The notes beneath the pieces are model-generated. The model saw nothing but the letters and a program-made list of their open reading frames with translations, was not told the DNA's origin and ran no database searches. Both the position numbers and the translations under genes were made by a program. Of a stretch of 64,000 nt of DNA, positions 1 to 11,691 are shown piece after piece. Each line of letters begins with the position of its first letter. The stretch's first letter is position 1. Origin of the DNA: Notospermus geniculatus (taxonomy: Eukaryota > Nemertea > Pilidiophora > Heteronemertea > Lineidae); contig NMRB01000297.1 of NCBI GenBank assembly GCA_002633025.1, forward strand, positions 154,934-218,933, given 5' to 3'.

Positions 1-87
1 AACTGCTGATGTAACGTACAGGACTATGTGAGCTGACATTGGTATGGAGTTTTGAAAGTGAAAGTGTAATACCACATGCACTGCCAC

Positions 88-263
88 AGGGACGGATCCA
101 GGATTTCAGGAAAGAGGGGGCGCACTGTGCTAGAAACATTGAAATCTGCGGCAAATTTTAATAATTTGCTCCAAATTTCAGAATTTTACGGTCAATTTTA
201 AAGATTTTTTGGCCGAAAGGGGGGCGTGCGGCGGGTGCGCCCCCCTTGGATCCGCGCCTGCGC
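88..263. repeat. GGATCC-ended MITE, copy 1
   Basis: This short repeat starts with AGGGACGGATCCAGG and ends with CCTTGGATCCGCGCCT, so its ends are imperfect inverted repeats. The interior (CTAGAAACATTGAAATCTGC, then TTTGCTCCAAATTTCAGAATTT) recurs at 12430-12616 and, inverted, at 39303-39513. It has no coding capacity. I read it as a non-autonomous DNA element. The target duplication is not clear. Confidence 0.75.
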
Positions 264-320
264 CAGATCCGTAACAGAGCGCCATCTATTAAAGGCATGA
301 TCATCTTCTTGTCATTGCAG

Positions 321-374
321 CCGAGCAACAATGAAACCATAACCAAGCAAGCCCAAGTACAAGTGGCAAAATCT
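321..374 (+). CDS. candidate upstream tensin exon (18 codons)
   Basis: A pyrimidine-rich acceptor (CTTCTTGTCATTGCAG) precedes 54 bases that end in a perfect donor (GTAAGTAT). Only one frame is open, and it reads PSNNETITKQAQVQVAKS. Both borders are phase 0. The tensin exon at 11692 is also open in phase 0 for 14 codons upstream of its ATG, so this exon could join it and give a longer N-terminal isoform. It could equally belong to another gene upstream. The splice signals are directly visible; assignment to tensin is inference. Confidence 0.45.
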
Positions 375-940
375 GTAAGTATATGAGATGCCTTAAAATG
401 CTAGATCTCCTGAGGATTTTAGCTTTCCATGGAATTCAAATATGGCTACAACTCGGTCATTTTGAAAAATTAATCTTTTTGCAATTTATAGTACAGTTAA
501 CTATGTTCTAACCCGATGTGAATTTGTATACAGATACCTCTCTTCATGAATGTGCATGCAAAATTTTGGCTGTGGAACGTTCCTCTGGTGCATTTAAAAC
601 CAGATGAGCACATGGTCCTTTGGCCAATTCATCTGTACGAAGGCAATAAAGGAAGACGCCGAGATCATTAAAATCAATGCAGGAACATCCATGGGTGCCC
701 ATGGTGAAATGTATACACATGGAGCGCCCAAGCACGTCCTGCAAAGTAAAGAAGTGCTTGTGCGCCCAAGCATTCACTATCAGAGAGTTGATGTTGATGG
801 TCGTGATACTCCAAGTAAAAGTTGATGCTATTCTAAAGACAGGGTATCTAGCCTCCATCACATAGGAAACCATTGTTGAGCGTATTGGGAAAATCTTAGA
901 AAAATTTGGCAGTACCCTGTGCATTCGATATGAAACTACA
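375..940. other. non-coding stretch, repeat fragments only
   Basis: No convincing gene. At about 420-450 there is one degenerate copy of the AAATATGGC...CATTTTGAA repeat discussed in the findings. A fragment beginning ACCAGATGAGCACATGGTCC (599) resembles sequence near 35092. ORFs here are short and lack coding character. Confidence 0.6.
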
Positions 941-1164
941 ATCCAGTGATGGTGTGTCCTGGAAATGAACTACGGTCCAGTGATGGTGTACTGGAAATGA
1001 ACTACGATCCAGTGATGGTGTTCTGGAAACAAACTACGATCCAGTGATAGTGTACTGGAAACAAACTATGATCCAGTGATGGTGTACTGGAAACGAACTA
1101 CGGTCCAGTGATGGTGTCCTGGAAACAAACTAAACAATGCATTGATGTACTGGAAACGAACTAA
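941..1164. repeat. 32-bp minisatellite running into gap
   Basis: About seven tandem units of roughly 32 bp share the core TCCAGTGATGGTGTACTGG followed by AAAYGAACTAC. The array runs directly into the N gap, so its true length is unknown. The apparent ORFs across it are artefacts of the repeat and gap. Confidence 0.9.
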
Positions 1165-1442
1165 NNNNNNNNNNNNNNNNNNNNNNNNNNNNNNNNNNNN
1201 NNNNNNNNNNNNNNNNNNNNNNNNNNNNNNNNNNNNNNNNNNNNNNNNNNNNNNNNNNNNNNNNNNNNNNNNNNNNNNNNNNNNNNNNNNNNNNNNNNNN
1301 NNNNNNNNNNNNNNNNNNNNNNNNNNNNNNNNNNNNNNNNNNNNNNNNNNNNNNNNNNNNNNNNNNNNNNNNNNNNNNNNNNNNNNNNNNNNNNNNNNNN
1401 NNNNNNNNNNNNNNNNNNNNNNNNNNNNNNNNNNNNNNNNNN
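1165..1442. other. assembly gap (Ns)
   Basis: A run of N. It is bordered on the left by the 32-bp minisatellite, which is the likely cause of the gap. Any ORF translated across it is meaningless. Confidence 0.99.
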
Positions 1443-2130
1443 ACTGTCTTGCATTATATATGATGAGAAGGCGATGAGGTCTCAGATAGTATGAATGCTG
1501 CATTGAGTAATTTATCGGCACGGAATGTGTTTCTTGTTGAAATATAGAAACATGTCGGACATAGACTCCTGTTGATGGAAACGTGCTCACCCTATACACT
1601 GTTTCACTATAGATACATAATCTAATCGGCTGATGTCGAAAACTCAAGTCGCGATCGAGTTCGACTCTGCAATTCACCTTTGCTTTATAAAGCCTGGCTT
1701 CTAGCACACTTCCTTTTTTACGAAAGACAAAGAGTGTTATATTCCTTCCTTGGACAATTCCAGCAGTTAGCCAGCTCTTCTTACGTTTTACTTCAAATCT
1801 CTGTTTCTTAATGAAAGTACCATTACGAATGTCATGAACATAAAGGAGCCAGTTCGAACGATCAATGCGTCTCGTCAAGTAGATACGATGCTGATATATG
1901 AACCAACGATGTATGCGACCCAGCCATCCATGATACAATACCGATGTATTGTAAACAATGCTGTATTGTTCCTTCATGTTTTGGTAAGTGAGTATTCTAA
2001 GAATGCGAAATCTTGACCAGAGATGGACTGAAACTTCTCCTGTCAGTGTGTTGTAATAAAATGCATCTCCCTGGATGATCTTTATTTCTGGAATGAAGGG
2101 TTTCCTCCTACCGTATCTGACTCTATCCAT
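1443..2130 (-). CDS. hypothetical protein, 3' end lost in gap
   Basis: An uninterrupted minus-strand frame of about 227 codons runs from ATG at 2130 into the N gap. The translation is rich in aromatic and basic residues and shows recurring beta-strand-like blocks (for example HRWFIYQHRIYL and WLLYVHDIRNGTFI). This could suit a beta-propeller or F-box-associated fold, but I recognise no family. The sequence just upstream on the minus strand (TGCTGTAG then GGCAAG) could also be a splice acceptor, so this may be an internal exon. It is the longest open frame in this part of the window and lies antisense in the region upstream of the tensin ATG. Function unknown. Confidence 0.4.
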
Positions 2131-2211
2131 CCGTTTCTTGCCCTACAGCAGAATATAGAGTGAACCCTCCACTATCGCACACCTCTGCAACCAAGACACC
2201 TCTCTCTTGCC

Positions 2212-2452
2212 GGGTCGGATCCAGGGGGCGTGGGGGGCATACGCCCCCCCCCCCCATTTTTGGCAGAGCAGTGATTTTTTTAGCAAGAAAAATTTAATCA
2301 CATAAAAATTGGAGTATTTTGCTCTCAGATGCCAGGAAAATGCATCTAAAAGCACTTAAATTGTCCCCCGTTTCGGCTTCGCAGTCTAGGTGCTCACCAC
2401 CTCCGTCGAGCTAGGCCTACACCCCCCTTTCTGTCAACCCTGGATCCGACCC
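2212..2452. repeat. 241-bp MITE with 15-bp perfect TIRs
   Basis: The left end GGGTCGGATCCAGGG (2212-2226) and the right end CCCTGGATCCGACCC (2438-2452) are exact reverse complements. The inside is C/G-run rich and non-coding. A related, less perfect copy spans 52276-52518. Confidence 0.85.
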
Positions 2453-3379
2453 TGTCTTGTAGGATATGTTCACCGAACTTTGTCATTCCTATTCCTATAT
2501 TTTGAGCTTTCTGTAATACATAACCAATCTCTGAACAAAGGGCAGAAACTCTTGTTCCAAAAGGTGTCCCAAGTAACACGTAGTTCACCGCTACACCAAG
2601 TGCTTTTATGCACTAGGCCTATGCTGTGTGCTACTTGAAAGAGTAGGTCTTTAAACTATTTTGTTGTGTAGGATGTTCGGCCTACCGGGCACCACGTCAA
2701 CTAAGCAAGAGGGAGGCCCCAGAAAAAATTCTGTCCTTTTACTGATTTAGGCCTAATATAAATCTGCATGGTCTGCATTCTATTCATCATGCAAATGATG
2801 CTCACCACCATTTGCAATTCAGCATGCTAAGCAGTCATGACATCACAGTTATGACCACGTGACGCAAGTTGTTTCACAGAGAGACTACACACGATTCGAC
2901 CATATTTGTCGAAAACCTCTACGAAAAAAATGCAACAGAGTAGGAAAAACATCCGAAGTATGACGTGACGGACGTTTCGCTCACACCGCAGCATTGCGCG
3001 AGATGCGATGTGATTGGTCGGGGCTAAAATAACAAATTTGTTTCCAGGTCTCACTACACAGTTTTGATGAGAATATATCGTGTGTCGTATCTCAGGTCCG
3101 AAATGAATTTGAATTTGTTCAGTAGCACTGGAGTGTTGTCAGAGTGGCATAAACTGGGGAACCAGGATGAATTATTAGTCCAGCCGACGACAGGCTCACA
3201 GGGGGATCTAGGGGTGTCCTTCAGAAAGGGGGGAATGAGGGGGATCTCCCCCTTTAGGTCGCACAGATGCTGTGGGATCCACAGCCACTGATGTAAAATT
3301 ACAAAAGTCTCTCTGTACCTGAGTGGCTTTACAATTTCATCATGATCACTGGTCCATCTGAAAATGTATCATGATCGAT
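2453..3379. other. non-coding stretch
   Basis: No gene recognised. Short ORFs of 75-82 codons show no splice or domain support. A fragment at about 3190-3250 (GGGGGATCT pairs) looks like a decayed relative of the GGATCC MITEs. Confidence 0.5.
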
Positions 3380-3593
3380 GTTAAAGGAGCACGTTATTGG
3401 ATCTGAAATGCGTTATTTGACTGCCGACGTAGAGGGAGCCACCTAGCGGCAGTAATACGAACTACAAAAATGCATTACAAAATGTACGGAGGAAATCGGG
3501 TCAACTCGCCAATACGTGGTTGGTCCCTGGGTTGGAGAGTGGAACAGTGGCGCCGGCTGTCGAGAAAAAGTGGCAATACCGTGCTCCTTTAAC
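3380..3593. repeat. 214-bp MITE, TTAAAGGAGCACG ends
   Basis: The left end GTTAAAGGAGCACGTTATTG pairs with the right end CAATACCGTGCTCCTTTAAC with one mismatch. It is non-coding. This resembles a DNA-transposon derivative. The ends recall, but do not match, the element at 38328-38586. Confidence 0.8.
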
Positions 3594-4117
3594 CCAAATT
3601 TATATCGACCAAATTCAGATGACTTTATGTGACAGTAGCAGCTAACTTGAGTCAATGGTGAGTTTCCGCAACAGCCCGGTTAGGCCTGAGACTAGCCATG
3701 ATTCACCCATTGTTCGAGTCAGCGTAACCTCCTTCGGGACAGAAGGAATATCCACCTCAGGGATGAGCCCTTTCGTGAAATATGCAGATGATGACCTACA
3801 TGCATGCCGAAACCCTGGGAGCCAGCAAGAATTGATGATCCTGGCGGAATCTGGACACAGCAGAGTCGTAACCATGTTAGGTCTCCTGTGACGACAGCAT
3901 CATAAAGTTCATGTGACTTTTTCAAGATGGCAGTGCCCATTAGGGTATGAAAACGGATAATCACACGACGTCGTAACTCGAGTCAGATTGACTGCAAGTG
4001 GATTACGCCCCGTCGGGATCATGATTCGTCGTGACACAGACGTTGAACATATTCAACTCGTGATCATTTTGATCGATGACTGATACTGATCATCGCAGGT
4101 GAGACGCAAATTCAGTC

Positions 4118-4228
4118 ATATCACGCCATATTGTAGACTTATTTGTTCGCGTGGTCATGGCCCAGACGCAAAGTGATCCGTAAAAGACAGTCGCCGCCTC
4201 TTCTGTGCCATCGTAAGTTTGACTTGAC
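4118..4228. repeat. dispersed repeat, copy near 4.1 kb
   Basis: This segment (core CAGACGCAAAGTGATCCGTA and TTCTGTGCCATCG) is repeated with divergence at 41924-42035 (CAGACGCAAACTGATCCGGA, TTCTGTGCCATCG) and, more weakly, at about 13790-13895. It is non-coding. The rest of 3594-4333 shows nothing else I can name. Confidence 0.6.
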
Positions 4229-4333
4229 GTCGTACACCTGGTGTATTGCACGTCCCGAAGGAGTGAACAATGGAAGAAATCCCGCTGAATGTCATTGTAG
4301 GCTAACCGGACCATTGTGAAAACGCACTACTAC

Positions 4334-4622
4334 CTGTTTCTGATACATTCTAGAACCAAGATATTCAAGAGCCTCCTCCTTCTCCATACACGTCCCTTTC
4401 TTTTTACTCAATTGACAAACAAACCTCGTGTCATTATGATAAATGTTAAACGTCCAACAATCTACATGTAGTTTGAAACAGCTAATGGCACACGCTAGTC
4501 TGGAGACGACCCCTTCATGAACAGAGTCGGGCTTGTATATACTCCAGTTGGACACAAGTTGTTTAAACAGCAATATCTTGATGTTAAAATTGATGGAAAC
4601 TTCTCTTGGGGTATCGATACCC
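4334..4622 (-). CDS. possible PAN/Apple-like exon
   Basis: A minus-strand open frame ends in CAG followed by donor GTAGTA at 4333. Its translation contains RLACAISCFKLHVDCWTF and then NDTRFVCQLSKKKGTC. This cysteine spacing and the C..C..C-x-W/S-F pattern resemble the PAN/Apple fold of secreted and membrane proteins of animals. No partner exons are recognised nearby, so it may be an orphan exon, part of an antisense gene in the upstream region, or a pseudogene fragment. The 5' limit is uncertain: I see an ATG at 4622 but no sure acceptor. Confidence 0.4.
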
Positions 4623-5629
4623 ATATTTCTTTGTTACCACACTACATAGACTTCTAGGCCCTTTGATAGCTGTGTTCCTTGGTCTGAACTACCCCCGATT
4701 GAAAAAAAAATCTAAATGCCAAATATTTTAATCTTTTCATCACCTCCCAACCTCTTTTTGAACCCCTTTGACCCCTCACAAAAAATTTTCATCCAAAACA
4801 CCAAAAGAAACAGCTGGAGTATCGTCTGCTAAAAGCCTACAGATGGTATAGCCTGGTAGAGACACCAGGTGTTAGATGTTGGAACCAAAAATCATACTTG
4901 AAGGGTAAGTGACCTCATAAACCATCCGATAGCCTACCTTACACCAAAAGTCTCGCACCAATCCAAGACCCCTCGTTATCCTAAACAGAACTCCATATCA
5001 TTGAGAGTAGACAAAATTGATACCCATCATGATAATGCTTGAGCCTAAAAATGTCAAGATGTAAAATAATTTTGTCCACTTCTAAGAACTGACTTGCCAA
5101 TGTCATTCGGCCAATGACATTGGACTCAGAACGATACGATTAATTCAATACTAACCACGTGGCATTTATACCCTATCATGCACGCAATACAAGTTATCCC
5201 TACGGGCCTCAAAAATAAAGCGCTGAAGACAGTCTTGACGAGGACTCCCTGTATGTAATCGCTTCTCTCCATATCCCCTTGATACTGACTTATGAAAGAT
5301 TACTATGCTCGTTGATATACCGCTAATGAAGAATCAATATAAAATACTAAAATTGAATTGTCAAATCATTGATGCCGGTACATAAAATAGACAAAATTAA
5401 TCAATAAAATTTATTGATTGAGTTTTGACTTCTACGTTTGGAATTTCATGTAAGGAAATAGCATCACCTAGCATCACCTCAGTATTTTAAACATCACTTT
5501 TCGTGAACACGACATTTTCTAACATGCAGTATGTGTACATTATACTGCCCTCAAATGGTAAAAAAAGACGGTTCCACTCGTGATCAGTGGGGACGTGGTC
5601 AGTGTTGTAATAACAACACGATCTTGTAC
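4623..5629. other. non-coding stretch
   Basis: AT-rich sequence without a supportable gene, RNA or inverted repeat. CCAATGACATTGG-type short palindromes near 5095-5125 look like chance. Confidence 0.5.
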
Positions 5630-5890
5630 CACAAAATATGTTTCTAAGCACCCTCTATGCATACAGCGAATATCAGCGCAATTGAACTTCAAATATGGCC
5701 ACCAGTCAGCCATCTTGAAAACATGACTTAGCCCAAATGTCATGAACAATAGCAGCTAGAATGTTCTAACTCTGTGCAAATTTGTATCTCGGTATCCTCT
5801 ATGCGCATGACAAATTACGGCCAGATTGGATTTTAAATATGGCTGTCCGGCAGCCATCTTGAAAAGTGGACTTTGGCCAATATCACATTA
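5630..5890. repeat. two-unit tandem repeat with AAATATGGC core
   Basis: Two diverged units about 143 bp apart share CAAATTTG/TGCGC blocks. Each ends in AAATATGGC...GCAGCCATCTTGAAAA (about 5689 and 5832). Related arrays occur at 420-540, 10561-10640, 14482-14760, 30420-30770 and 34716-35066. Each unit carries the sequence AAnATGGC, or its complement GCCATnTT. Confidence 0.7.
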
Positions 5891-8385
5891 ACTGTACAAG
5901 GTACCGTAATATATAGAAGTTGTCGCCTGGTGTGAATGCCGATCTAGATATTGTGCAGAGCCACCTATCACACACATACCTGAAACCTGTAATGGAAGTA
6001 CGTTGTGGCTAATTTTGTGCAGAGAAGGACCGGAGCAAAACAACATCAGTCTTTTCCAATAGAAACAGGTTCCAATAGAAACTGGTAAACATAGCATTTC
6101 TGTGCACAAACCTCACTGCTCTTACCTTACCCGTGATGGTTTAGTCTAAATGCTAACTAAATCAGTCACTTTAAGATTAAAGACCAATCCTGGCCCACTT
6201 CTGAAGCAGCCTTCTTCAGCCGAGGAAGAAAATACTTGTCGATAAAAAACTTTTGCAATCTGTATATCTTGTTACTCCGTCGTAGGTATTTCCTCTGCTA
6301 CATGTTTACCGGAGTTGGATCGAGCTGTTTAGCACGTCATCATTCTGTTTCGTCACTGCTTCAAAACTTTTGCGCATGAGTTTCTTTTTTTGCCCTTCAT
6401 GTTCTGTATTTTTGGAGAGTGCATGTCCTACATGTATGTCCGTGCGACTCAGTTGTGTAGCCTAGAAGGTTGACTTTATGCAACTGCAATCACAGATTTG
6501 AAACTGGTTCGATACAAAAATTTGTGTTATTATGACGTCATATTGACAAGTTAACGAAGCCAGTGCATTCAGGGATATAATATGGGGGGGGGGGCACTAA
6601 TTTCTGCTACATATCTCAACTTACTGTTCCATTCATTTCAACTGACAGGTATGATGGCTAGAAATTTGCACACATTTATGAAGAAAATCTTGTACAAAAT
6701 GTGATATGTTCCTGAAATTGACAACTGTTCTCTTTCTCTTCGCCTTTTCCTCCCAAGATCACAAAAATTATCAAAAAATTACAACTCTCTTGCCCAGGTT
6801 CCAATTTCACCTGCTTTATGTGCTTTTGTGTGCAAAATGTACAGGCAGTCTGCTTCAGTTTGAGCTGGTCCAGGATGCAACTTAAAGGTGACAAGAATCA
6901 TAATGTGTCAATGTACTATTTCATGTGCATTTTACAAGCCTTTCATGTGAGAAATTAACAGAAATTGTCTTACCTGAAGTGGTGTTGTACCACATCTGAG
7001 CCACCCTAACCTGATACAAGTCTCACACAAATTTGTACAGCTTAAGGTACAGGTACAACATTGTTGTTTTCATGGAATCCTCTACCTTGGTTGTTGGTTT
7101 TATTGCGCTGCTTACCATGCAATTCAGGGGCCTACCGCAGATTCTGCAGGCTGCAGGCACCAGTGTGAAGTATACAGCTGCGCAAATGAGGCGTAACTCT
7201 TGATTCACGGATTGCCTTACTGAAGAATATGCTAGGCTGAACCTGGTCTGGCAAATTTCCTGCAGATATCCCCAGCAATCAATCCTTTGCTATTCGATAT
7301 ATCGATTTCCCGAAAGATTTGTTGGTGCATCATGTGGTCAGTGTCTTAAAAATAAAAAGTCGATCGGATATTCTCTCTGTGTTACGAATAGATAATCTCA
7401 TCAGGTCCAGTTGATAAGCTGACCTTATGCTCTGAAGTTAATTTCGGTCGGTGAAGAACAAATTCAAAGAAATCTGTTCTGGAATTTTGGATACTCATTG
7501 CATCGGCCTATAGGGATCTTTGTGCCTCCAAATCCTTTGGCGACCACATCCTTCGACATGATTTTCTGGGACTTTGTCCAGTTCGTTTGGATATCATAAC
7601 TGCTGTCTTGAACATTCACCTCATTTGTATTAGTAAGTATTCATTTAAGACGACTTGGACATCATCTGAGCTGATCCTTTCATAGCCCTTCTCTTGTTTC
7701 CCCTAAAGCTGTCTGTGCACAGGCATTCCAGCATTTGAACACATTTCAGAGCATGCAACCTTTGACATTCTTCCTTCATGAGATGGCAGCCCATCATGTC
7801 CATGATGCAGGAGCTAGCTTCCTCATTAGGGTTGATGATGAATAATTGGTTAAACCTTGCTAATGAACTCATCTTGGAAACAGTGGTTCTGATGCAAGGA
7901 GTTGGATCTGTACATTCACTGTGACATCTTGCTCATTGCTTCTGCAGATGTCCCCATGCATGCCGTATACAGGTACCACACTTCCCCAAATGTTACCCCA
8001 GAGTCATGGAAGTAGGTCTCCTTCTGGTCAGCTAAAAAGCATCAACTCATGTACATCCTTGGTAGCAAACATACAAAATTCTCAGTGATGTCATCTCTGC
8101 ATGCCATGTCAGTAAGCTAACGGGCCTCATCCAGGGGCAGATCTAGGATATCCGCAAAGGGGGCATTGGGTGTCAAAAGAGGGATGCCAAATATGCATTT
8201 TCCAGGCATCTGAGGCCCCAAAAAACATCACTCTGCGGTCACAAGGGGGCACACCGGCTGCGCCTCCACCCAATCCACCTCAGTTATCTCTGAGTTTTAT
8301 ATCAGTGACATGTCGCACACTAAAATTTCCCTTCTTGTGGGCATGAATTTGTAGACTGCGTCTTCTACCAGCTTCAGGGGTTTAT
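5891..8385. other. long non-coding stretch
   Basis: No gene, RNA or clear mobile element is seen. There is a G run at about 6582-6594. A decayed GGATCT-type MITE fragment lies at about 8130-8280 (AGGGGCAGATCTAGGAT at one side). ORFs of 60-75 codons here have no domain or splice support. Confidence 0.5.
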
Positions 8386-8472
8386 TCCCATTTCGCCCCC
8401 TAACAGTAAATCCATTAAATACTGGTAGCTACATGTAACCCTAACCAATAACCATTAGGGGGCGAATTGGGA
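8386..8472. repeat. 87-bp hairpin repeat
   Basis: TCCCATTTCGCCCCCTAA on the left pairs with TTAGGGGGCGAATTGGGA on the right with one mismatch, leaving a short AT-rich loop. It is non-coding and is probably a very small MITE. Confidence 0.7.
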
Positions 8473-8631
8473 AAGGACGAAGTGGGAAGACACCGCTTCA
8501 GGAGCGTATATCAATGAGATGATCTCATTGGGAAGATCTGACTCACAGATCTGATTCTGAATTTGTTCTGTGATGGAAGCATCAACAACTAGTACATCCC
8601 TCTGTAAACACGATGATTACATATAAATTGG

Positions 8632-9391
8632 GGTAGTATGTAAACATTGAAACGTTTCAAAAGAAACGAGCCAAATGAAACGACCCAAAATGTTTTTAAA
8701 AATACGAAAAATCGTAACAAAAATACCAAAAACCTATATTATTTTACATTGTATGAATAGAGGAATGTAGATTTCCCGATGCCTTCATGATTTTTATCAT
8801 CGTTTTAGCTTTTTCTGCGATTTCTTAGCCAGATTTAGGCTACACTGCGGGGAACGATGTCACATTTTCCTCTCGCCAACCTTGCACCCCTCATAATGGA
8901 ATGATCGGAGTACGCTAATTGGTTGGAATGCTCATGGCTTATTATCTATTCACAACTCGCATGCACATTGTGTTACAAACTTTGCCCAATATCAAAAACG
9001 ATATATTTTGAAGACGTTTTGAGGCCTCACACAAATTCGTCACAGAAAATAACCATGGCGAGTGACATATGGAGAAAGTATTATGATAAAATGTATTAAT
9101 AATCGCATAGAGAATTTCTGAAGCGACGACTTCCATATTTGGGATGGAAGACCTTGAACATTGAATGAATGGGAAGCACGGTGTCATGTAAACAATAACA
9201 ACACGTGTGTTTTGAACGGGAGACATGTGTTTTGAGAGATTTTAATGCTATTATGCCATGAAAGTGCCAAAAATGAACTGGAAATAACAAAATTACACCG
9301 TTTCTGCCATGCAACTTCAGATTTAGCATGTTTTTTGGGTCGTTTCATTTGGCTCGTTTCTTTTGAAACGTTTCAATGTTTACATACTACC
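8632..9391. mobile_element. 760-bp non-autonomous TIR element with TSD
   Basis: Inverted repeats of about 56 bp begin GGTAGTATGTAAACATTGAA and are essentially perfect at both ends (8632-8687 and 9336-9391). The 9-mer ATAAATTGG flanks the element directly on both sides (8623-8631 and 9392-9400), the footprint of target-site duplication. Long terminal repeats with an 8-9 bp duplication fit a Mutator-like or hAT-like origin. The interior has only short ORFs and no transposase, so it needed enzyme from elsewhere. The well-preserved ends and duplication suggest a fairly recent insertion. Confidence 0.88.
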
Positions 9392-9836
9392 ATAAATTGG
9401 AGCCAGTTCAGAATCTTGTTCAGGTGTATCATCCTATCTTGAGTAAGTTTAGCCTCATCTGTGACCCCGTGACCTTCTGTGGAGGATTCCTGACTAGACC
9501 CCATCAATCTATATCCTGACAAGATATCAATACCACCAATGCCAAGTTGTCTGCATCGTGTTTGTAAGGAAGGAAGTCATGGTTATTACCTATTTGTATA
9601 CAGAGGAATCCCTCTCCTGCAACTTCCTCCTCATCTCCCAAGCACTTGATGATAGGCTGAAGTACTTGTCAAATTTGTCTCACCTGAAGTTGATTGTGGA
9701 TCACACACTAAATGTGACGATGATGGTACATTACAATTATGACATACTGTCAACTTAATGTGAGACCGAGAGATAGTATTCGCTGCATACACCGTCATCA
9801 GCTTCGCCTGTTGCAGGTTGCATGGGACAGTAAGCC

Positions 9837-9960
9837 AAGGTACCTTGTACCTTTGCAAGGGAAAGTAAAAGGCCCCATCCAAGTGAGGAACATGAATAGC
9901 TTGAGATGATCTTCAGTACTTACCAGGGCCAACAATGTTTTGGCTTCGGCCCTGATGGAA
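9837..9960. repeat. dispersed repeat, 'TTTGCAAGGG' family
   Basis: The blocks ACCTTTGCAAGGGAAAGTAA, CCCATCCAAGTGAGGAACAT and GGCTTCGGCCCTGATGGAAA recur at 28061-28175, and with more change at 45755-45840. At 45.7 kb the repeat follows a tRNA-like sequence and at 28 kb it precedes an inverted one, so it may be the body of a SINE. Confidence 0.7.
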
Positions 9961-10560
9961 AAATAAAATACAATGCAATACAACTAATCCATTGCTTTCA
10001 TTTCTATTGAGAGAGAGCGCCTTTAAATTATTTGATGCTGAAGTGTTTTCCGGTGGCTCCAGTTTCTTCCTACATTCACTTCACAAACACCATGTGTTAT
10101 CACTCAGTTTACACCAGCTTCTCAGCCCAAACTGTTGCTCAGATATCAGTAATTCTTTCAAACATGCAATACACCCACAGTTTTCAACCTACACAATCCA
10201 CGATTTATTACTCCCTCTACCTAGGATTTACCTGGTTTTCAAGCTAAAGAAATAACTTGTCTGCACTCCTCAAATTCATGTTGTCTGGTTTCTGACTAGG
10301 TACCATCACTCCCTGGAAATAGACATATGCAAGAGTCAATGCAATGCTGAGAACTTGCATTCAGCTGATGTAGATTGACAGATGCACTATACAAGTAGTG
10401 CTTTTTACAAAAATACATTACAAGTTGTATTTTTATGGTGCCAACACTTTACAACCTAGAGTTTCCCATCAAAAGTCTCACTAAAAACCATCCTAGGGAA
10501 TGGGAGCAGCTCATTCAGTAAATTGGTTCCCAATCATGCCAGTAGGACTAAATTCTGATT
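9961..10560. other. non-coding stretch
   Basis: Nothing identified. Two overlapping frames at 9992-10255 are leucine- and serine-rich in a low-information way, with no splice borders or domain match. Confidence 0.5.
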
Positions 10561-10640
10561 TACCAATATGGCCGCCGCAGCCACCATCTTGAATTTGCAT
10601 TCCAATATGGCCGCCACAGCCACCATCTTGAATTTTCATT
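10561..10640. repeat. 39-bp tandem duplication, AATATGGCCGCC core
   Basis: CCAATATGGCCGCCGCAGCC...CATCTTGAATTTGCATT is followed at once by a second copy with GCCACAGCC. A single related unit lies at about 11115-11145. These are the clearest copies of the AAnATGGCnGC core. Confidence 0.85.
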
Positions 10641-11239
10641 CCATGCATAAAATCAAATCACCATTTTGGGTGTGGATGTTGCTGCACAAATGAGGGCTGG
10701 CTGCTCCTGTTTCAAGTCAGCAAATGGCATGGGATAGTTATCTCTGGAACACTTTGCACCACAGAAACATCACGCTTGCTCTTCCACTCTTCATGTATTG
10801 TTTTGTACTCACCCACAACTCTCTGATTAGACAATAGACATGATGCTGTATTGCTTATCATCAGGAGCCCACTCCAATCAGGAATGAGACTATTTCCTTT
10901 TCCTCTTCTGTCTTGAGAATTTTAAGTAGTTTCTGCAGTGGATCATTTCCTGAATGAATCACTGTCAGTCTGAGTTTGTATTAGTCTCATACATTGTTTT
11001 GCAACATTTGTCTACTACCTGTGTCTATCAGAATCAGCATTGGCCCAAAGCAATTTTATTTCTGGCATTTAGGGTTTGCCCTTTCCTAATCGTGCCGGTG
11101 GGACTAAATTCTGACTTACCAATATGGCTGCCACAGCCACCATCTGCGACAGGTGTTGTTTTTGTCCATTGCATGTTGAAATAAAAATGTTCTAATATAA
11201 TCATGTTCTAATCTAATTATCTACTATAATTTACCTACC

Positions 11240-11480
11240 TTTGCACCACATACCATCCGCAGCATCATGTCCATCCCTGGCACGTACAGTCCTCGTATCT
11301 TCCTTAATGTAGCACTGCGCATGCAGTCATTCTTGTGCGGTGTGCGAAGGTCATGCAGAAGAGACACGTATTATGTACCGTACAGTAGGCAATGAATTGC
11401 AGCAGGGCCTGTCTTCCTAGTGATGTAGGCCAACTTCGAAGGTACACAGATAAAGGAAGGTAGTTGTGCCCCGTACTAGT
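11240..11480. repeat. 250-bp dispersed repeat, copy 1
   Basis: This unit contains GCAGCATCATG..CCTCGTATCTTCC and ends near AAAGGAAGGTAGTTGTGC. Relatives lie at 17250-17492, 20736-20998 and, inverted, at 21836-22110. It is non-coding and diverged from the other copies. Confidence 0.65.
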
Positions 11481-11691
11481 TGTTAGGCTAAATTATCTCC
11501 ATAGATGAACAGCATTTCCTCTTTGCAGGAAGAAACCTGACCCCTTGACCAGATAATCCTGTGATATACTCTCTTTTCTTCATTCTTGTCAATTTCAGCA
11601 AGATCTTCTAGATTCAATTTTCTCATGTTTCTTGGAAAATGTACCATCATATACATGTAAATCACATTGTTTTCCTTTTCTGTCTTTCCAG

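Noticed and set aside
941-1164. CRISPR-like array
   Set aside because: Units are contiguous near-identical 32-mers without unique spacers, in an animal genome.
1142-1477. ORFs across the first N gap
   Set aside because: The reading frame consists of Ns and the neighbouring minisatellite.
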